From: Homalodisca vitripennis
Taxonomy: Eukaryota > Arthropoda > Insecta > Hemiptera > Cicadellidae
DNA length: 64,000 nt
Assembly: GCF_021130785.1 (NCBI RefSeq)
Contig: NW_025777593.1
Span: forward strand, 1-64,000
Direction of reading: 5' to 3'
This document shows positions 46,040-59,900 of the stretch, piece after piece (within the stretch, counting starts at the first letter, position 1; each line of letters starts with the position of its first letter). The notes beneath the pieces are model-generated. The model worked only from the letters and a program-made list of their open reading frames with translations, was not told the DNA's origin and did no database searches. Position numbers and translations under genes: made by a program.

Positions 46040-47345
46040 CTTGCACTCTATTAAGATTTCCTAAAGGGCCTTTGCTAACGAATACATAAGGGCGTTGACC
46101 CCCTTGCTTGTTTAGACTGAGGGAGAAACCTTACTATAATAGGAGATAACACCTTACACCAATACAAGATTGCTCAGAAATATTGTCCCATTATCATTTA
46201 TTTATATCAACAATAACGTTTATCTACACTAGGAGTGTGTCCCAACTATCTATGATATGAATTTGGTTATTAGAAGATGTTGATCCCTGAATGTATCCTA
46301 TTTAAATCTTTCAATGAAACTATAAGTGGTCTTGAGCAAGGGAAATTGTTAAATAAGGCTAGTCTATCAGAAGTTCTTCATATTTGAGACGCCATCGATT
46401 AACACTGCAGGAAATGACCATCACCGTAAAACACTCATTATCAAGCACCAGACTCGGGATATATCAGGACGCATCTCAGCTACATCTGGTGATGCTAGCA
46501 ATAATCTAGCAGGAGCAATGATGAGCGACTTGTTTGTCTTGATCCCTACCGGACAGCTTTAGTAATTACACTCAATGATATTAGGCCTGGGATTAGGGGC
46601 AATACGGGGCGATAGTTAATTTATTTTCCTCTTCTACAATTATTATACTTTTTAGTAATTCCTAGTTTATGATCAAATAATATAGTAAGTAAAATATTGA
46701 TAGCATAATTTAAAAGTGTGATTATTATTCCAACAACAAATTGGCATAATAGAAAGAATAGTTCTTGTATTTTATAATTTTACTTTTCAATTCCAAATAG
46801 ACATAAAGTAGAACATAGAATTTGCAAGAGAACCGTAAGAATTGAAAATTCCTTACATAAAGTTTCTGTTTTACTTAATGGACAGGATTTTCTTACTTTT
46901 TTCGTTCTGTGATACAAGAATAATTAGTTCACTTCGTTTAGATATCTGTAACCTGATTTCTTCCTATTGCACTTGTCTTAGAAGTGAGAGAGTATTCAGG
47001 ATATGTAACATTATGGGTGCCTCCTGTATAGATCCGGTGAGCTCAGTCAATTATCTCAGTTATCTCACCTTAGACAGAGGAGAGGTCTGATAAGGCTCTG
47101 TGCCAGTCTCTGCTGCCAAAGTAGTATAGAACAACACTCAACCCTGTCCTGGCTAGCAACCGCTAAAAATAATCATCTTCCGATGTAGGCTTTGTGATGA
47201 TCCTTCCTAAGAAGAACATCTACCGTAATAACTACTACTCATAACCTGTGAAGGCAGCGAACTACTTAAGGAGAGAAGATAAGACGATTTCCTACTGGAA
47301 GATGGTTGCAGAACTAGCCTACTCATCCTTAGGAATCTCCTCCTT
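46040..47345. other. Less AT-rich region, unidentified
   Basis: Two more balanced-composition blocks (about 46,040-46,620 and 46,970-47,345) flank an AT-rich gap. A plus-strand stretch from about 46,358 to 46,561 stays open for roughly 68 codons without an ATG, ending MMSDLFVLIPTGQL and a stop. I do not recognise it. The frame at 46,842-47,090 is also unrecognised. It may be a degraded retroelement or an exon fragment. I cannot choose. Confidence 0.3.
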
Positions 47346-48027
47346 CTCACATGTTATAAATAAATAAATAATAATGCCTTTTATTTAGAGCGTCTCTCAG
47401 TACAAACTGCTTTATTTATTTATATCCTTCCAACGCTCAAAAACCAATTTACATTCATTAACTTATAATAGATGATTAAATCATACTTAAACAAAAGGGC
47501 CAAACCAAACATGCAACTGGACTCTAAATCAGATCTAGGCATAATTAACGTATAAATAATGTAATAAGAAAGTATAAATTATATTAAAAATTAGTGAAAG
47601 TATATAATAAATTAGTGATAATATTAACTTAATACACTACTGTAAGGTGTGATACCATATGGAGAAACAAACAGACAAACAATAACAGTGCAAATAAACT
47701 ATACAATAATCAACAACAATGAAAGATAAACTTTAAATGAAAACAAGAGTAAAAAATATTAACATTAATGACTGATAGTGGTAAATAAAAAACTGAAAAA
47801 ATAAAAAATATTTAACTTAAAAACATATTTAACTTAAATGCATGCACATTACTGTCTAAGACGTGACATATTAATAAATAAAGAGATAAATAATAACAGT
47901 GCAAATAAACTATATAAAGTAAACAACAATGGGGAAAATACTGTAAATAAATAACAAGAGTAAAATATATATAGGTACCAACAGAGAAAACAAAACTAGA
48001 AAAACAGTGCAAAGTTTTTCTACAATT
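47346..48027. repeat. Left flank of the satellite: (AAAT)n tract and an imperfect duplication
   Basis: A 'taaataaataaataataat' tract at about 47,350-47,370 may be the tail of a retroelement in either orientation. Further right, about 90 bp around 'aataacagtgcaaataaact' (47,672-47,762) recurs about 210 bp later (47,882-47,972), with a third fragment ('aaaacagtgcaaag') at 48,001 just before the array begins. The minus frame at 47,812-48,078 is a by-product. Confidence 0.6.
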
Positions 48028-51000
48028 GAGATGTATTGTGTCTTTAACCGACACTTGTAGGGCTCTGACGCTGGTCATTCTCTATGCAATGTACTCTCTC
48101 AGACATGTAAATCTCTTTGCGATGTTCTATATATTTAACCGACTCTTGTCGGGCTCTGACGTTTGTATTTCTCTATGCTATGTACTCTCTTAGACGTGTT
48201 TGTCTCTTTGAGATGTATTGTGCCTTTAACTGACTCTTGTCGGGCTCTGACGCTTTCATTCTCTATGCAATGTACTCTCTCAGACGTGTATGTCTCTTTC
48301 CGATGTTCTATGTCTTTAAGTGACTATTGTCGGGCTATGACATTTGTCATTCTCTATGCAATGAACTCTCCAATACGTGTTTGTCTCTTTGCAATGTTCT
48401 ATGTCTTTAAGTGGCTCTTGTCGGTCTCTGACGCTCGTCACTCTTTATGTATTCTACTCTCTCAGACGTGTTTGTCTCTTTGCGATGTTCTATGTCTTTA
48501 AGTGGCTCTTGTCAGGCTCTGGCGCTTGTCATTCTCTATGCAATGTACTCTCTCAGACGTGTATGTCTCTTTGCGATGTTCTGTGTCTTTAGCCGACTCT
48601 TGTCGGGCTCTGACGTTTGTAATTCTCTATGCTATGTACTCTCCTAGACGTGTTTGTCTCTTTGAGATGTATTGTGTCTTTAACCGACTCTTGTCGGGCT
48701 CTGACGCTGGTCATTCTCTATGTAATGTACTCTCTCAGACGTGTATGTCTCTTTGCGTTTTTCTATGTCTTTTAGTGGCTCTTGTCGGTCTCTGACGCTC
48801 GTCACTCTTTATGTATTTTACCACTCTTAAACGTGTTTGTCTCTTTGCGATGTTCTATGTCTTTAAGTGGCTCTTGCCGGGCTCTGACGTTTGTCATTCT
48901 CTATGCAATGTACTCTCTCAGACGTGTATATCTCTTTGCGATTTTCAGTGTCTTTAACCGAGTCTTGTCGGGCTCTGGCGCTTGTCATTCTCTATGCAAT
49001 GTACTCACTCAGACATGTATATCTCTTTGCGATGTTCTATATATTTAACCGACTTTTGTCGGGCTCTGACGCTTGTCATTCTCTATGCAATATACTCTTC
49101 CACACGTGTATGTCTCTTTGCATTGTCGTATGTCTTTTAGTGGCTCTTGTCGGGCTTCGACGCTCGACACTCTCTATGTATTCTACTCTCTCAGACTTGT
49201 TTGACTCTTTGCGATGTTCTATGTCTTTAAGCATCTCTTATCGGTCTCTGACGCTCGTCTCTCACTATGTATTCTACTATCTCATACGTGTTTGTCTTTT
49301 TGCATTGTTCTATGTCTTTTAGTGGCTCTTGTTGGGCTTCGACGCTCGTCACTCTCTATGTATTCTACTCTCTCAGACGTGTCTGTCTCTTTGCGATGTT
49401 ATATGTCTTTAAGTGTCTCTTGTTGGTCTCTGACGTTCATCACTCTCTATGTATTCCACTCTCTCAGACGTGTATGTCTCTTTGCGATGTTATATGTCTT
49501 TAAGCAACTCTTGTCGATCTCTGACGCTCGTCACTAACTATGTATTCTACTCTCTCAGACGTGTTTGTCTCTTTGCGATGTTCTATGTCTTAAAGTGGCT
49601 CTTGTTAGGCTCTGAAGATCGTCACTCTCTATGTATTCTACTCTCTCAGACGTGTCTGTCTTTTTGCGAAGTTCTGTGTCTATAACCGACTCCTGTCGGG
49701 CTCTGACGTTTGTCATTCTCTATGCAATGTACTCTCTCACACGTGTATGTCTCTTTGCGTAGTTCTATGTCTTTTAGTGGCTCTTGTCGGTCTCTGACGC
49801 TCGTCACTCTTTATGTATTCTACTCTCTCAAACGTGCCTGTCTCTTTGCGATGTTCTATATCTTTAAGTGGTTCTTTTTCGGGCTCTGACGTTTGTAATT
49901 CTCTATGCAATGTACTCTCTTAGACGTGTTTGTCTCTTTGAGATGAATTGTGTCTTTAACCGACGCTTGTCGGGCTCTGACGCTGGTCATTATCTATGCA
50001 ATGTACTCTCTCAGACGTGTATGCCTCTTTGCGATGTTCTATGTCTTTAATTGGTTATTTCCGAGGTCTGACGTTTGCTATTCTCTATGCAATGTACTCT
50101 CTCAGACGTGTATGTCTCTTTGCGTTGTTCTATGTCTTTTAGTGGCTCTTGTCGGTCTCTGACGCTCGTCACTCTTTATGTATTCTACTCTCTCAGACGT
50201 GTTTGTCTCTTTGCGATGTTCTATGTCTTTAAGTGGCTATTGTCGGGCTTTGACGTTTGTAATTCTCTATGCAATGTATACTCTTGGACGTGTTTGTCTC
50301 TTTGCGATTTTCTGTGTCTTCAACCGACTCTTGTCGGGCTCTGGCGCTTGTCATTCTCTATGCAATGTACTCACTCAGACATGTATATCTCTTTGCGATG
50401 TTCTATATATTTAACCGACTATTGTCGGGCTCTGACGTTTGTAATTCTCTATGCAATGTACTCTCTTAGACGTGTTTGTCTCTTTGAGATGTATTGTGTC
50501 TTTAACCGACGCTTGTCGGGCTCTGACGCTGGTCATTGTCTATGCAATGTACTCTCTCAGACGTGTATGCCTCTTTGCGATGTTCTATGTTTTTAAGTGG
50601 CTATTTCCGGGGTCTGACGTTTGCTATTCTCTATGCAATGTACTCTCTCAGACGTGTATGACTCTTTGCGTTGTTCTATGTCTTTTAGTGGCTCTTGTCT
50701 GTCTCTGACGCTCGTCACTCTTTATGTATTCTACTCTCTCAAACGTGCCTGTCTCTTTGCGATGTTCTATATCTTTAAGTGGTTCTTTTTCGGGCTCTGA
50801 CGTTTGTAATTCTCTATGCAATGTACTCTCTTAGACGTGTTTGTCTCTTTGAGATGTATTGTTTCTTTAACAGACGCTTGTCGGGTTCTGACGCTGGTCA
50901 TTGTCTATGCAATTTACTCTCTCAGACGTGTATGCCTCTTTGCGATGTTCTACGTCTTTAAGTGACTATTGTCGGACTATGACGTTTGTCATTCTCTATG

Positions 51001-51869
51001 CAATGAACTCTCCAATACGTGTTTGTCTCTTTGCGATGTTCTATGTCTTTAAGTGGCTCTTGTCGGGCTCTGCCTCTCGTCACTCTCTATGTATTCTACT
51101 CTCTAAGAGGTGTCTGTCTCTTTGCGATGTCATATGTCTTTAAGCAACTATTGTCGGGCTCTGACGCTTGTCGCTCTCTATGTAATCTACTCTTTCAGAC
51201 GTGTTTAGCACTTTGCGATGTTCTATGTCTTTAAGCAACTCTTGTCGGGCTCTGACGCTTGTCGCTCTTTATGTAATCTACTCTATCAGACTTTTTAGCC
51301 TCTTGGCAAAGTTCTATGTCTTTAAGTGGCTATTGCCGGGCTTTGACGTTTGTAATTCTCTATGCAATGTATTCTCTTAGACGTGTTTTTCTCTTTGCGA
51401 TTTTCTGTGTCTTTAACCGACTCTTGTCGGGCTCTGGCGCTTGTCATTCTCTATGCAATATACTCACTCAGACTTGTATATCTCTTTGCGATGTTCTATA
51501 TATTTAACCGACTCTTGTCGGGCTCTGACGTTTGTAATTCTCTATGCTATGTACTCTCCTAGACGTGTTTGTCTCTTTGAGATGTATTGTGTCTTTAACC
51601 GACTCTTGTCGGGCTCTGACGCTGGTCATTCTCTATGCAATGTACTCTCTCAGACGTGTATGCCTCTTTGCGATGTTCTATGTCTTTAAGTGGCTATTTC
51701 CGGGGTCTGACGTTAGTTATTCTCTATGTAATGTACTCTCTCAGACGTGTAAGTCTCTTTGCGTTTTTCTATGTCTTTTAGTGGCTCTTGTCGGTCTCTG
51801 ACGCTCGTCACTCCTTATGTATTCTACTCTCTCAGACGTGTTTGTCTCTTTGCTATGTTCTATGTCTTT

Positions 51870-54800
51870 AAGTGGCTCTTGTCGGGTTCTGACGTTTGTC
51901 ATTCTCTATGCAATGTACTCTCTCAGACGTGTATGTCTCTTTGCGATGTTCTATGTCTTTAAGTGGCTCTTGTCGGGCTCTGACTCTCGTCACTCTCTAT
52001 GTATTCTACTCTCTTAGAGGTGTCTGTCTCTTTGCGATGTCATATGTCTTTAAGCAACTATTGTCGGGCTCTGACGCTTGTCGCTCTCTATGTAATCTAC
52101 TCTTTCAGACGTGTATAGCTCTTTGCGATGTTCTATGTCTTTAAGTAACTCTTTTTGGGCTCTGACGCTTGTCGCTCTTTATGTAATCTACTCTATCAGA
52201 CTTTTTAGCCTCTTGGCAAAGTTCTATGACTTTAAGTGGCTATTTTCGGACTCTGACGTTTGTAATTCTCTATGCAATGTATTCTCTTAGACGTGTTTCT
52301 CTCTTTGCGATTTTCTGTGTCTTTAAAAAAACTCTTGTCGGGCTCTGGCGCTTGTCATTCTCTATGCAATGTACTCTCTCAGACATGTATATCTCTTTGC
52401 GATGTTCTATATAATTAACCGACTCTTGTCGGGCTCTGACGTTTGTAATTCTCTATGCTATGTACTCTCTTAGACGTGTTTGTCTCTTTGAGATGTATTG
52501 TGCCTTTAACCGACTCTTGTCGGGCTCTGACGCTTTCATTCTCTATGCAATGTACTCTCTCAGACGTGTATGTCTCTTTGCGATGTTCTATGCCTTTAAG
52601 TGACTATTGTCGGGCTATGACGTTTGTCATTCTCTATGCAATGAAGTCTCCAATACGTGTTTGTCTCTTTGCGATGTTATATGTCTTTAAGCGGCTCTTG
52701 TCGGTCTCTGACGCTCGTCACTCTTTATGTATTCTACTCTCTCAGACGTGTTTGTCTCTTTGCGATGTTCTATGTCTTTAAGTGGCTCTTGTCGGGCTCT
52801 GACGTTTGTCATTCTCTATGCAATGTACTCTCTCAGACGTGTATGTCTCTTTGCGATGTACTGTGTCTTTAGCCGACTCTTGTCGGGCTCTGACGTTTGT
52901 AATTCTCTATGCAATGTGTTCTCTTAGACGTGTTTGTCTCTTTGCGATTTTCTGTGTCTTTAACCGACTCTTGTCGGGCTTTGGCGCTTGTCATTCTCTA
53001 TTCAATGTACTCTCTCAGACATGTATATCTCTTTGCGTTGTTCTATATATTTAACCGACTCTTGTCGGGCTCTGACGCTTGTCATTCTCTATGAAATGTA
53101 CTCTCTCACACGTGTATGTCTCTTTGCATTGTTGTATGTCTTTTAGTGGCTCTTGTCGGGCTTCGACGCTCGACACTCTCTATGTATTCTACTCTCTCAG
53201 ACTTGTTTGTCTCTTTGCGATTTTCTATGTCTTTAAGCATCTCTTATCGGTCTCTAACGCTCGTCTCTCACTATGTATTCTACTATCGCATACGTGTCTG
53301 TCTCTTTGCATTGTTCTATGTCTTTTAGTGGCTCTTGTTGGGCTTCGACGCTCGTCACTCTCTATGTATTCTACTCTCTCAGACGTGTCTGTGTCTTTGC
53401 GATGTTCTATGTCTTTGTGTCTCTTGTCGATCTCTGACGCTCGTCACTAACTATGTATTCTACTCTCTCAGACGTGCTTGTCTCTTTGCGATGTTCTATG
53501 TCTTTAAGTGGCTCTTGTTAGGCTCTGAAGATCGTCACTCTCTATGTATTCTACTCTCTCAGACGTGTCTGTCTTTTTGCGAAGTTCTGTGTCTATAACC
53601 GACTCTTGTCGGGCTCTGACGTTTGTCATTCTCTATGCAATGTACTCTCTCACACGTGTATGTCTCTTTGCGTTGTTTTATGTCTTTTAGTGGCTCTTGT
53701 CGGTCTCTGACGCTCTTCACTTTTTATGTATTCTACTCTCTCAGACGTGCCTGTCTCTTTGCGATGTTCTATGTATTTAAGTGGCTCTTTTTCTGGCTCT
53801 GACGTTTGTAATTCTCTATGCAATGTACTCTCTTAGACGTGTTTGTCTCTTTGAGATGTATTGTGTCTTTAACCGACGCTTGTCGGGCTCTGACGCTGGT
53901 CATTATCTATGCAATGTACTCTCTTAGACGTGTATGCCTCTTTGCGATGTTCTATGTCTTTAATTGGCTATTGTCGGGCTCTGACGATTGTCATTCCCTA
54001 TACAATGTACTCTCTTAGACGCGTTAGTCTCGTTGCGATGTTCTCTGTCTTTAAGTGGCTCTTGTCGGGCTCTGACTCTCGTCACTCTCTATGTATTCTA
54101 CTCTCTTAGAGGTGTCTGTCTCTTTGCGGTGTTATATGTCTTTAAGCAAGTATTGTCGGGCTCTGACGCTTGTCGCTCTCTATGTAATCTACTCTTTCAG
54201 ACTTGTTTAGCTCTTTGCGATGTACTGTATATTAACCGACTCTTGTCGGGCTCTGACGTTTGTAATTCTCTATGCTATGTACTCTCCTAGACGTGTTTGT
54301 CTCTTTGAGATGTATTGTGTCTTTAACCGACTCTTGTCGGGCTCTGACGCTGGTCATTCTCTATGCAATGTACTCTCTCAGACGTGTATGCCTCTTTGCG
54401 ATGTTCTATGTCTTTAAGTGGCTATTTCCGGGGTCTGACGTTTGCTATTCTCTATGCAATGTACTCTCTCAGACGTGTATGTCTCTTTGCGTTGTTCTAT
54501 GTCTTTTAGTGGCTCTTGTCGGTCTCTGACGCTCGGCACTCTTTATGTATTCTACTCTCTCAGACGTGTTTGTCTCTTTGCGATGTTCTATGTCTTTAAG
54601 TGGCTCTTGTCGGGCTCTGACGTTTGTCATTCTCTATGCAATGTACTCTCTCAGACGTGTATGTCTCTTTGCGATGTTCTATGTCTTTAATTGGCTATTG
54701 TCGGGCTCTGACGATTGCCATTCCCTATACAATGTACTCTCTTAGACGTGTTAGTCTCTTTGCGATGTTCTCTGTCTTTAAGTGGCTCTTGTCGGGCTCT

Positions 54801-56430
54801 GACTCTCGTCACTCTCTATGTATTCTACTCTCTTAGAGGTGTCTGTCTCTTTGCGATGTTATATGTCTTTAAGCAAGTATTGTCGGGCTCTGACGCTTGT
54901 CGCTCTCTATGTAATCTACTCTTACAGACGTGTTTAGCTCTTTGCGATGTTCTTTGTCTTTAACCAACTCTTGTCGGGCTCTGAATGTTGTCGCTCTTTA
55001 TGTAATCTACTCTATCAGACCTTTTAGCCTCTTGGCAAAGTTCTATGTCTTTAAGTGGCTATTGTCGGGCTCTGACGATTGCCATTCTCTATACAATGTA
55101 CTCTCTCACACGTGTATGTCTCTTTGCGATGTTCTATGTCTTTAAGTGGCTATTGTCGGGTTCAGACGTTAGCCATTCTCTATACAATGTACTCTCTTAG
55201 ACGTGTTAGTCTCTTCGCGATGTTTTGTGTCTTTAGCCGACTCTTTTTGGGCTCTGACGCTTGTCAATCTCTATGCAATGTACTCTATCAGACGTGTATG
55301 TCTCTTTGCGATGTTCTGTTTCTTTAACCGACTCTTGTCGGGCTCTGACGCTTTCATTCTCTATGCAATGTACTCTCTCAGACGTGTATGTCTCTTTGCG
55401 ATGTTCTACGTCTTTAAGTGACTATTGTCGGGCTATGACGTTTGTCATTTTCTATGCAATGAACTCTCCAATACGTGTTTGTCTCTTTGCGATGTTCTAT
55501 GTCTTTAAGTGGCTCTTGTCGGGCTCTGACTCTCGTCACTCTCTATGTATTCTACTCTCTTAGAGGTGTCTGTCTCTTTGCGATTTCATATGTCTTTAAG
55601 CACCTATTATCGGGCTCTGACGCTTGTCGCTCTCTATGTAATCTACTTTTTCAGACGTGTTTAGCACTTTGCGATATTCTATGTCTTTAACCAACTCTTG
55701 TCGGGCTCTGACGCTTGTCGCTCTTTATGTAATCTACTCTATCAGACTTTTTAGCCTCCTGGCAAAGTTCTATGTCTTTAAGTGGCTATTGTCGGGCTTT
55801 GACGTTTGTAATTCTCTATGCAATGTATACTCTTGGACGTGTTTGTCTCTTTGCGATTTTCTGTGTCTTCAACCGACTCTTGTCGGGCTCTGGCGCTTGT
55901 CATTCTCTATGCAATGTACTCACTCAGACATGTATATCTCTTTGCGATGTTCTATATATTTAACCGACTATTGTCGGGCTCTGACGTTTGTAATTCTCTA
56001 TGCTATGTACTCTCCTAGACGTGTTTGTCTCTTTGAGATGTATTGTGTCTTTAACCGACTCTTGTCGGGCTCTGACGCTGGTCATTCTCTATGCAATGTA
56101 CTCTCTCAGACGTGTATGCCTCTTTGCGATGTTCTATGTCTTTAAGTGGCTATTTCCGGGGTCTGACGTTAGCTATTCTCTATGTAATGTACTCTCTCAG
56201 ACGTGAATGTCTCTTTGCGTTGTTCTAGGTCTTTTAGTGGCTCTTGTCGGTCTCTGACGCTCGTCAATCCTTATGTATTCTACTCTCTCAGACGTGTTTG
56301 TCTCTTTGCTATGTTCTATGTCTTTAAGTGGCTCTTGTCGGGTTCTAACGTTTGTCATTCTCTATGCAATGTACTCTCTCAGACGTGTATGTCTCTTTGC
56401 GATGTTCTATGTCTTTAAGTGGCTCTTGTC
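51870..56430 (+). repeat. Higher-order duplication within the satellite, copy A
   Basis: Monomer variants in this block reappear in the same order in 56,963-61,430. The offset is about 5,093 bp (56 monomers) for most of the length, then 5,003 bp (55 monomers) after about 55,700. Shared private variants include 'gcgatgtactgtatattaac' (54,218 and 59,312), 'ctttttagcctcttggcaaa' and 'gacgctttcattctc'. Confidence 0.85.
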
Positions 56431-56962
56431 GGGCTCTGACTCTCGTCACTCTCTATGTATTCTACTCTCTTAGAGGTGTCTGTCTCTTTGCGATGTCATA
56501 TGTCTTTAAGCAACTATTGTCGGGCTCTGACGCTTGTCGCTCTCTATGTAATCTACTCTTTCAGACGTGTATAGCTCTTTGCGATGTTCTTTGTCTTTAA
56601 GTAACTCTTTTTGGGCTCTGACGCTTGTCGCTCTTTATGTAATCTACTCTATCAGACTTTTTAGCCTCTTGGCAAAGTTCTATGACTTTAAGTGGCTATT
56701 TTCGGACTCTGACGTTTGTAATTCTCTATGCAATGTATTCTCTTAGACGTGTTTCTCTCTTTGCGATTTTCTGTGTCTTTAAAAAACTCTTGTCGGGCTC
56801 TGGCGCTTGTCATTCTCTATGCAGTGTACTCTCTCAGACATGTATATCTCTTTGCGATGTTCTATATATTTAACTGACTCTTGTCGGGCTCTGACGTTTG
56901 TAATTCTCTATGCTATGTACTCTCTTAGACGTGTTTGTCTCTTTGAGATGTATTGTGCCTTT

Positions 56963-59900
56963 AACCGACTCTTGTCGGGTTCTGACGTTTGTCATTCTCT
57001 ATGCAATGTACTCTCTCAGACGTGTATGTCTCTTTGCGATGTTCTATGTCTTTAAGTGGCTCTTGTCGGGCTCTGACTCTCGTCACTCTCTATGTATTCT
57101 ACTCTCTTAGAGGTGTCTATCTCTTTGCGATGTCATATGTCTTTAAGCAACTATTGTCGGGCTCTGACGCTTGTCGCTCTCTATGTAATCTACTCTTTCA
57201 GACGTGTATAGCTCTTTGCGATGTTCTATGTCTTTAAGTAACTCTTTTTGGGCTCTGACGCTTGTCGCTCTTTATGTAATCTACTCTATCAGACTTTTTA
57301 GCCTCTTGGCAAAGTTCTATGACTTTAAGTGGCTATTTTCGGACTCTGACGTTTGTAATTCTCTATGCAATGTATTCTCTTAGACGTGTTTTCTCTCTTT
57401 GCGATTTTCTGTGTCTTTAAAAACTCTTGTCGGGCTCTGGCGCTTGTCATTCTCTATGCAATGTACTCTCTCAGACATGTATATCTCTTTGCGATGTTCT
57501 ATATATTTAACCGACTCTTGTCGGGCTCTGACGTTTGTAATTCTCTATGCTATGTACTCTCTTAGACGTGTTTGTCTCTTTGAGATGTATTGTGCCTTTA
57601 ACCGACTCTTGTCGGGCTCTGACGCTTTCATTCTCTATGCAATGTACTCTCTCAGACGTGTATGTCTCTTTGCGATGTTCTATGCCTTTAAGTGACTATT
57701 GTCGGGCTATGACGTTTGTCATTCTCTATGCAATGAAGTCTCCAATACGTGTTTGTCTCTTTGCGATGTTATATGTCTTTAAGCGGCTCTTGTCGGTCTC
57801 TGACGCTCGTCACTCTTTATGTATTCTACTCTCTCAGACGTGTTTGTCTCTTTGCGATGTTCTATGTCTTTAAGTGGCTCTTGTCGGGCTCTGACGTTTG
57901 TCATTCTCTATGCAATGTACTCTCTCAGACGTGTATGTCTCTTTGCGATGTACTGTGTCTTTAGCCGACTCTTGTCGGGCTCTGACGTTTGTAATTCTCT
58001 ATGCAATGTATTCTCTTAGACGTGTTTGTCTCTTTGCGATTTTCTGTGTCTTTAACCGACTCTTGTCGGGCTTTGGCGCTTGTCATTCTCTATTCAATGT
58101 ACTCTCTCAGACATGTATATCTCTTTGCGATGTTCTATATATTTAACCGACTCTTGTCGGGCTTCGACGCTCGACACTCTCTATGTATTCTACTCTCTCA
58201 GACTTGTTTGTCTCTTTGCGATGTTCTATGTCTTTAAGCATCTCTTATCGGTCTCTAACGCTCGTCTCTCACTATGTATTCTACTATCGCATACGTGTCT
58301 GTCTCTTTGCATTGTTCTATGTCTTTTAGTGGCTCTTGTTGGGCTTCGACGCTCGTCACTCTCTATGTATTCTACTCTCTCAGACGTGTCTGTCTCTTTG
58401 CGATGTTCTATGTCTTTAAGTGTCTCTTGTTGGTCTCTGACGTTCATCACTCTCTATGTATTCAACTCTCTCAGACGTGTATGTCTCTTTGCGATGTTAT
58501 ATGTCTTTAAGCAACTCTTGTCGATCTCTGACGCTCGTCACTAACTATGTATTCTACTCTCTCAGACGTGCTTGTCTCTTTGCGATGTTCTATGTCTTTA
58601 AGTGGCTCTTGTTAGGCTCTGAAGATCGTCACTCTCTATGTATTCTACTCTCTCAGACGTGTCTGTCTTTTTGCGAAGTTCTGTGTCTATAACCGACTCT
58701 TGTCGGGCTCTGACGTTTGTCATTCTCTATGCAATGTACTCTCTCACACGTGTATGTCTCTTTGCGTTGTTCTATGTCTTTTAGTGGCTCTTGTCGGTCT
58801 CTGACGCTCTTCACTCTTTATGTATTCTACTCTCTCAGACGTGCCTGTCTCTTTGCGATGTTCTATGTATTTAAGTGGCTCTTTTTCTGGCTCTGACGTT
58901 TGTAATTCTCTATGCAATGTACTCTCTTAGACGTGTTTGTCTCTTTGAGATGTATTGTGTCTTTAACCGACGCTTGTCGGGCTCTGACGTTGGTCATTAT
59001 CTATGCAATGTACTCTCTCAGACGTGTATGCCTCTTTGCGATGTTCTATGTCTTTAATTGGCTATTGTCGGGCTCTGACGATTGTCATTCCCTATACAAT
59101 GTACTCTCTTAGACGTGTTAGTCTCTTTGCGATGTTCTCTGTCTTTAAGTGGTTCTTGTCGGGCTCTGACTCTCGTCACTCTCTATGTATTCTACTCTCT
59201 TAGAGGTGTCTGTCTCTTTGCGGTGTTATATGTCTTTAAGCAAGTATTGTCGGGCTCTGACGCTTGTCGCTCTCTATGTAATCTACTCTTTCAGACTTGT
59301 TTAGCTCTTTGCGATGTACTGTATATTAACCGACTCTTGTCGGGCTCTGACGTTTGTAATTCTCTATGCTATGTACTCTCCTAGACGTGTTTGTCTCTTT
59401 GAGATGTATTGTGTCTTTAACCGACTCTTGTCGGGCTCTGACGCTGGTCATTCTCTATGCAATGTACTCTCTCAGACGTGTATGCCTCTTTGCGATGTTC
59501 TATGTCTTTAAGTGGCTATTTCCGGGGTCTGACGTTTGCTATTCTCTATGCAATGTACTCTCTCAGACGTGTATGTCTCTTTGCGTTGTTCTATGTCTTT
59601 TAGTGGCTCTTGTCGGTCTCTGACGCTCGGCACTCTTTATGTATTCTACTCTCTCAGACGTGTTTGTCTCTTTGCGATGTTCTATGTCTTTAAGTGGCTC
59701 TTGTCGGGCTCTGACGTTTGTCATTCTCTATGCAATGTACTCTCTCAGACGTGTATGTCTCTTTGCGATGTTCTATGTCTTTAATTGGCTATTGTCGGGC
59801 TCTGACGATTGCCATTCCCTATACAATGTACTCTCTTAGACGTGTTAGTCTCTTTGCGATGTTCTCTGTCTTTAAGTGGCTCTTGTCGGGCTCTGACTCT

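Noticed and set aside
50075..50596. 173-codon plus-strand open frame (and dozens of similar 60-170 codon frames) in 48.1-62.2 kb
   Set aside because: The translations repeat with the 91-bp period, overlap in all frames and start at arbitrary codons. They are produced by a stop-poor tandem repeat, not by genes.
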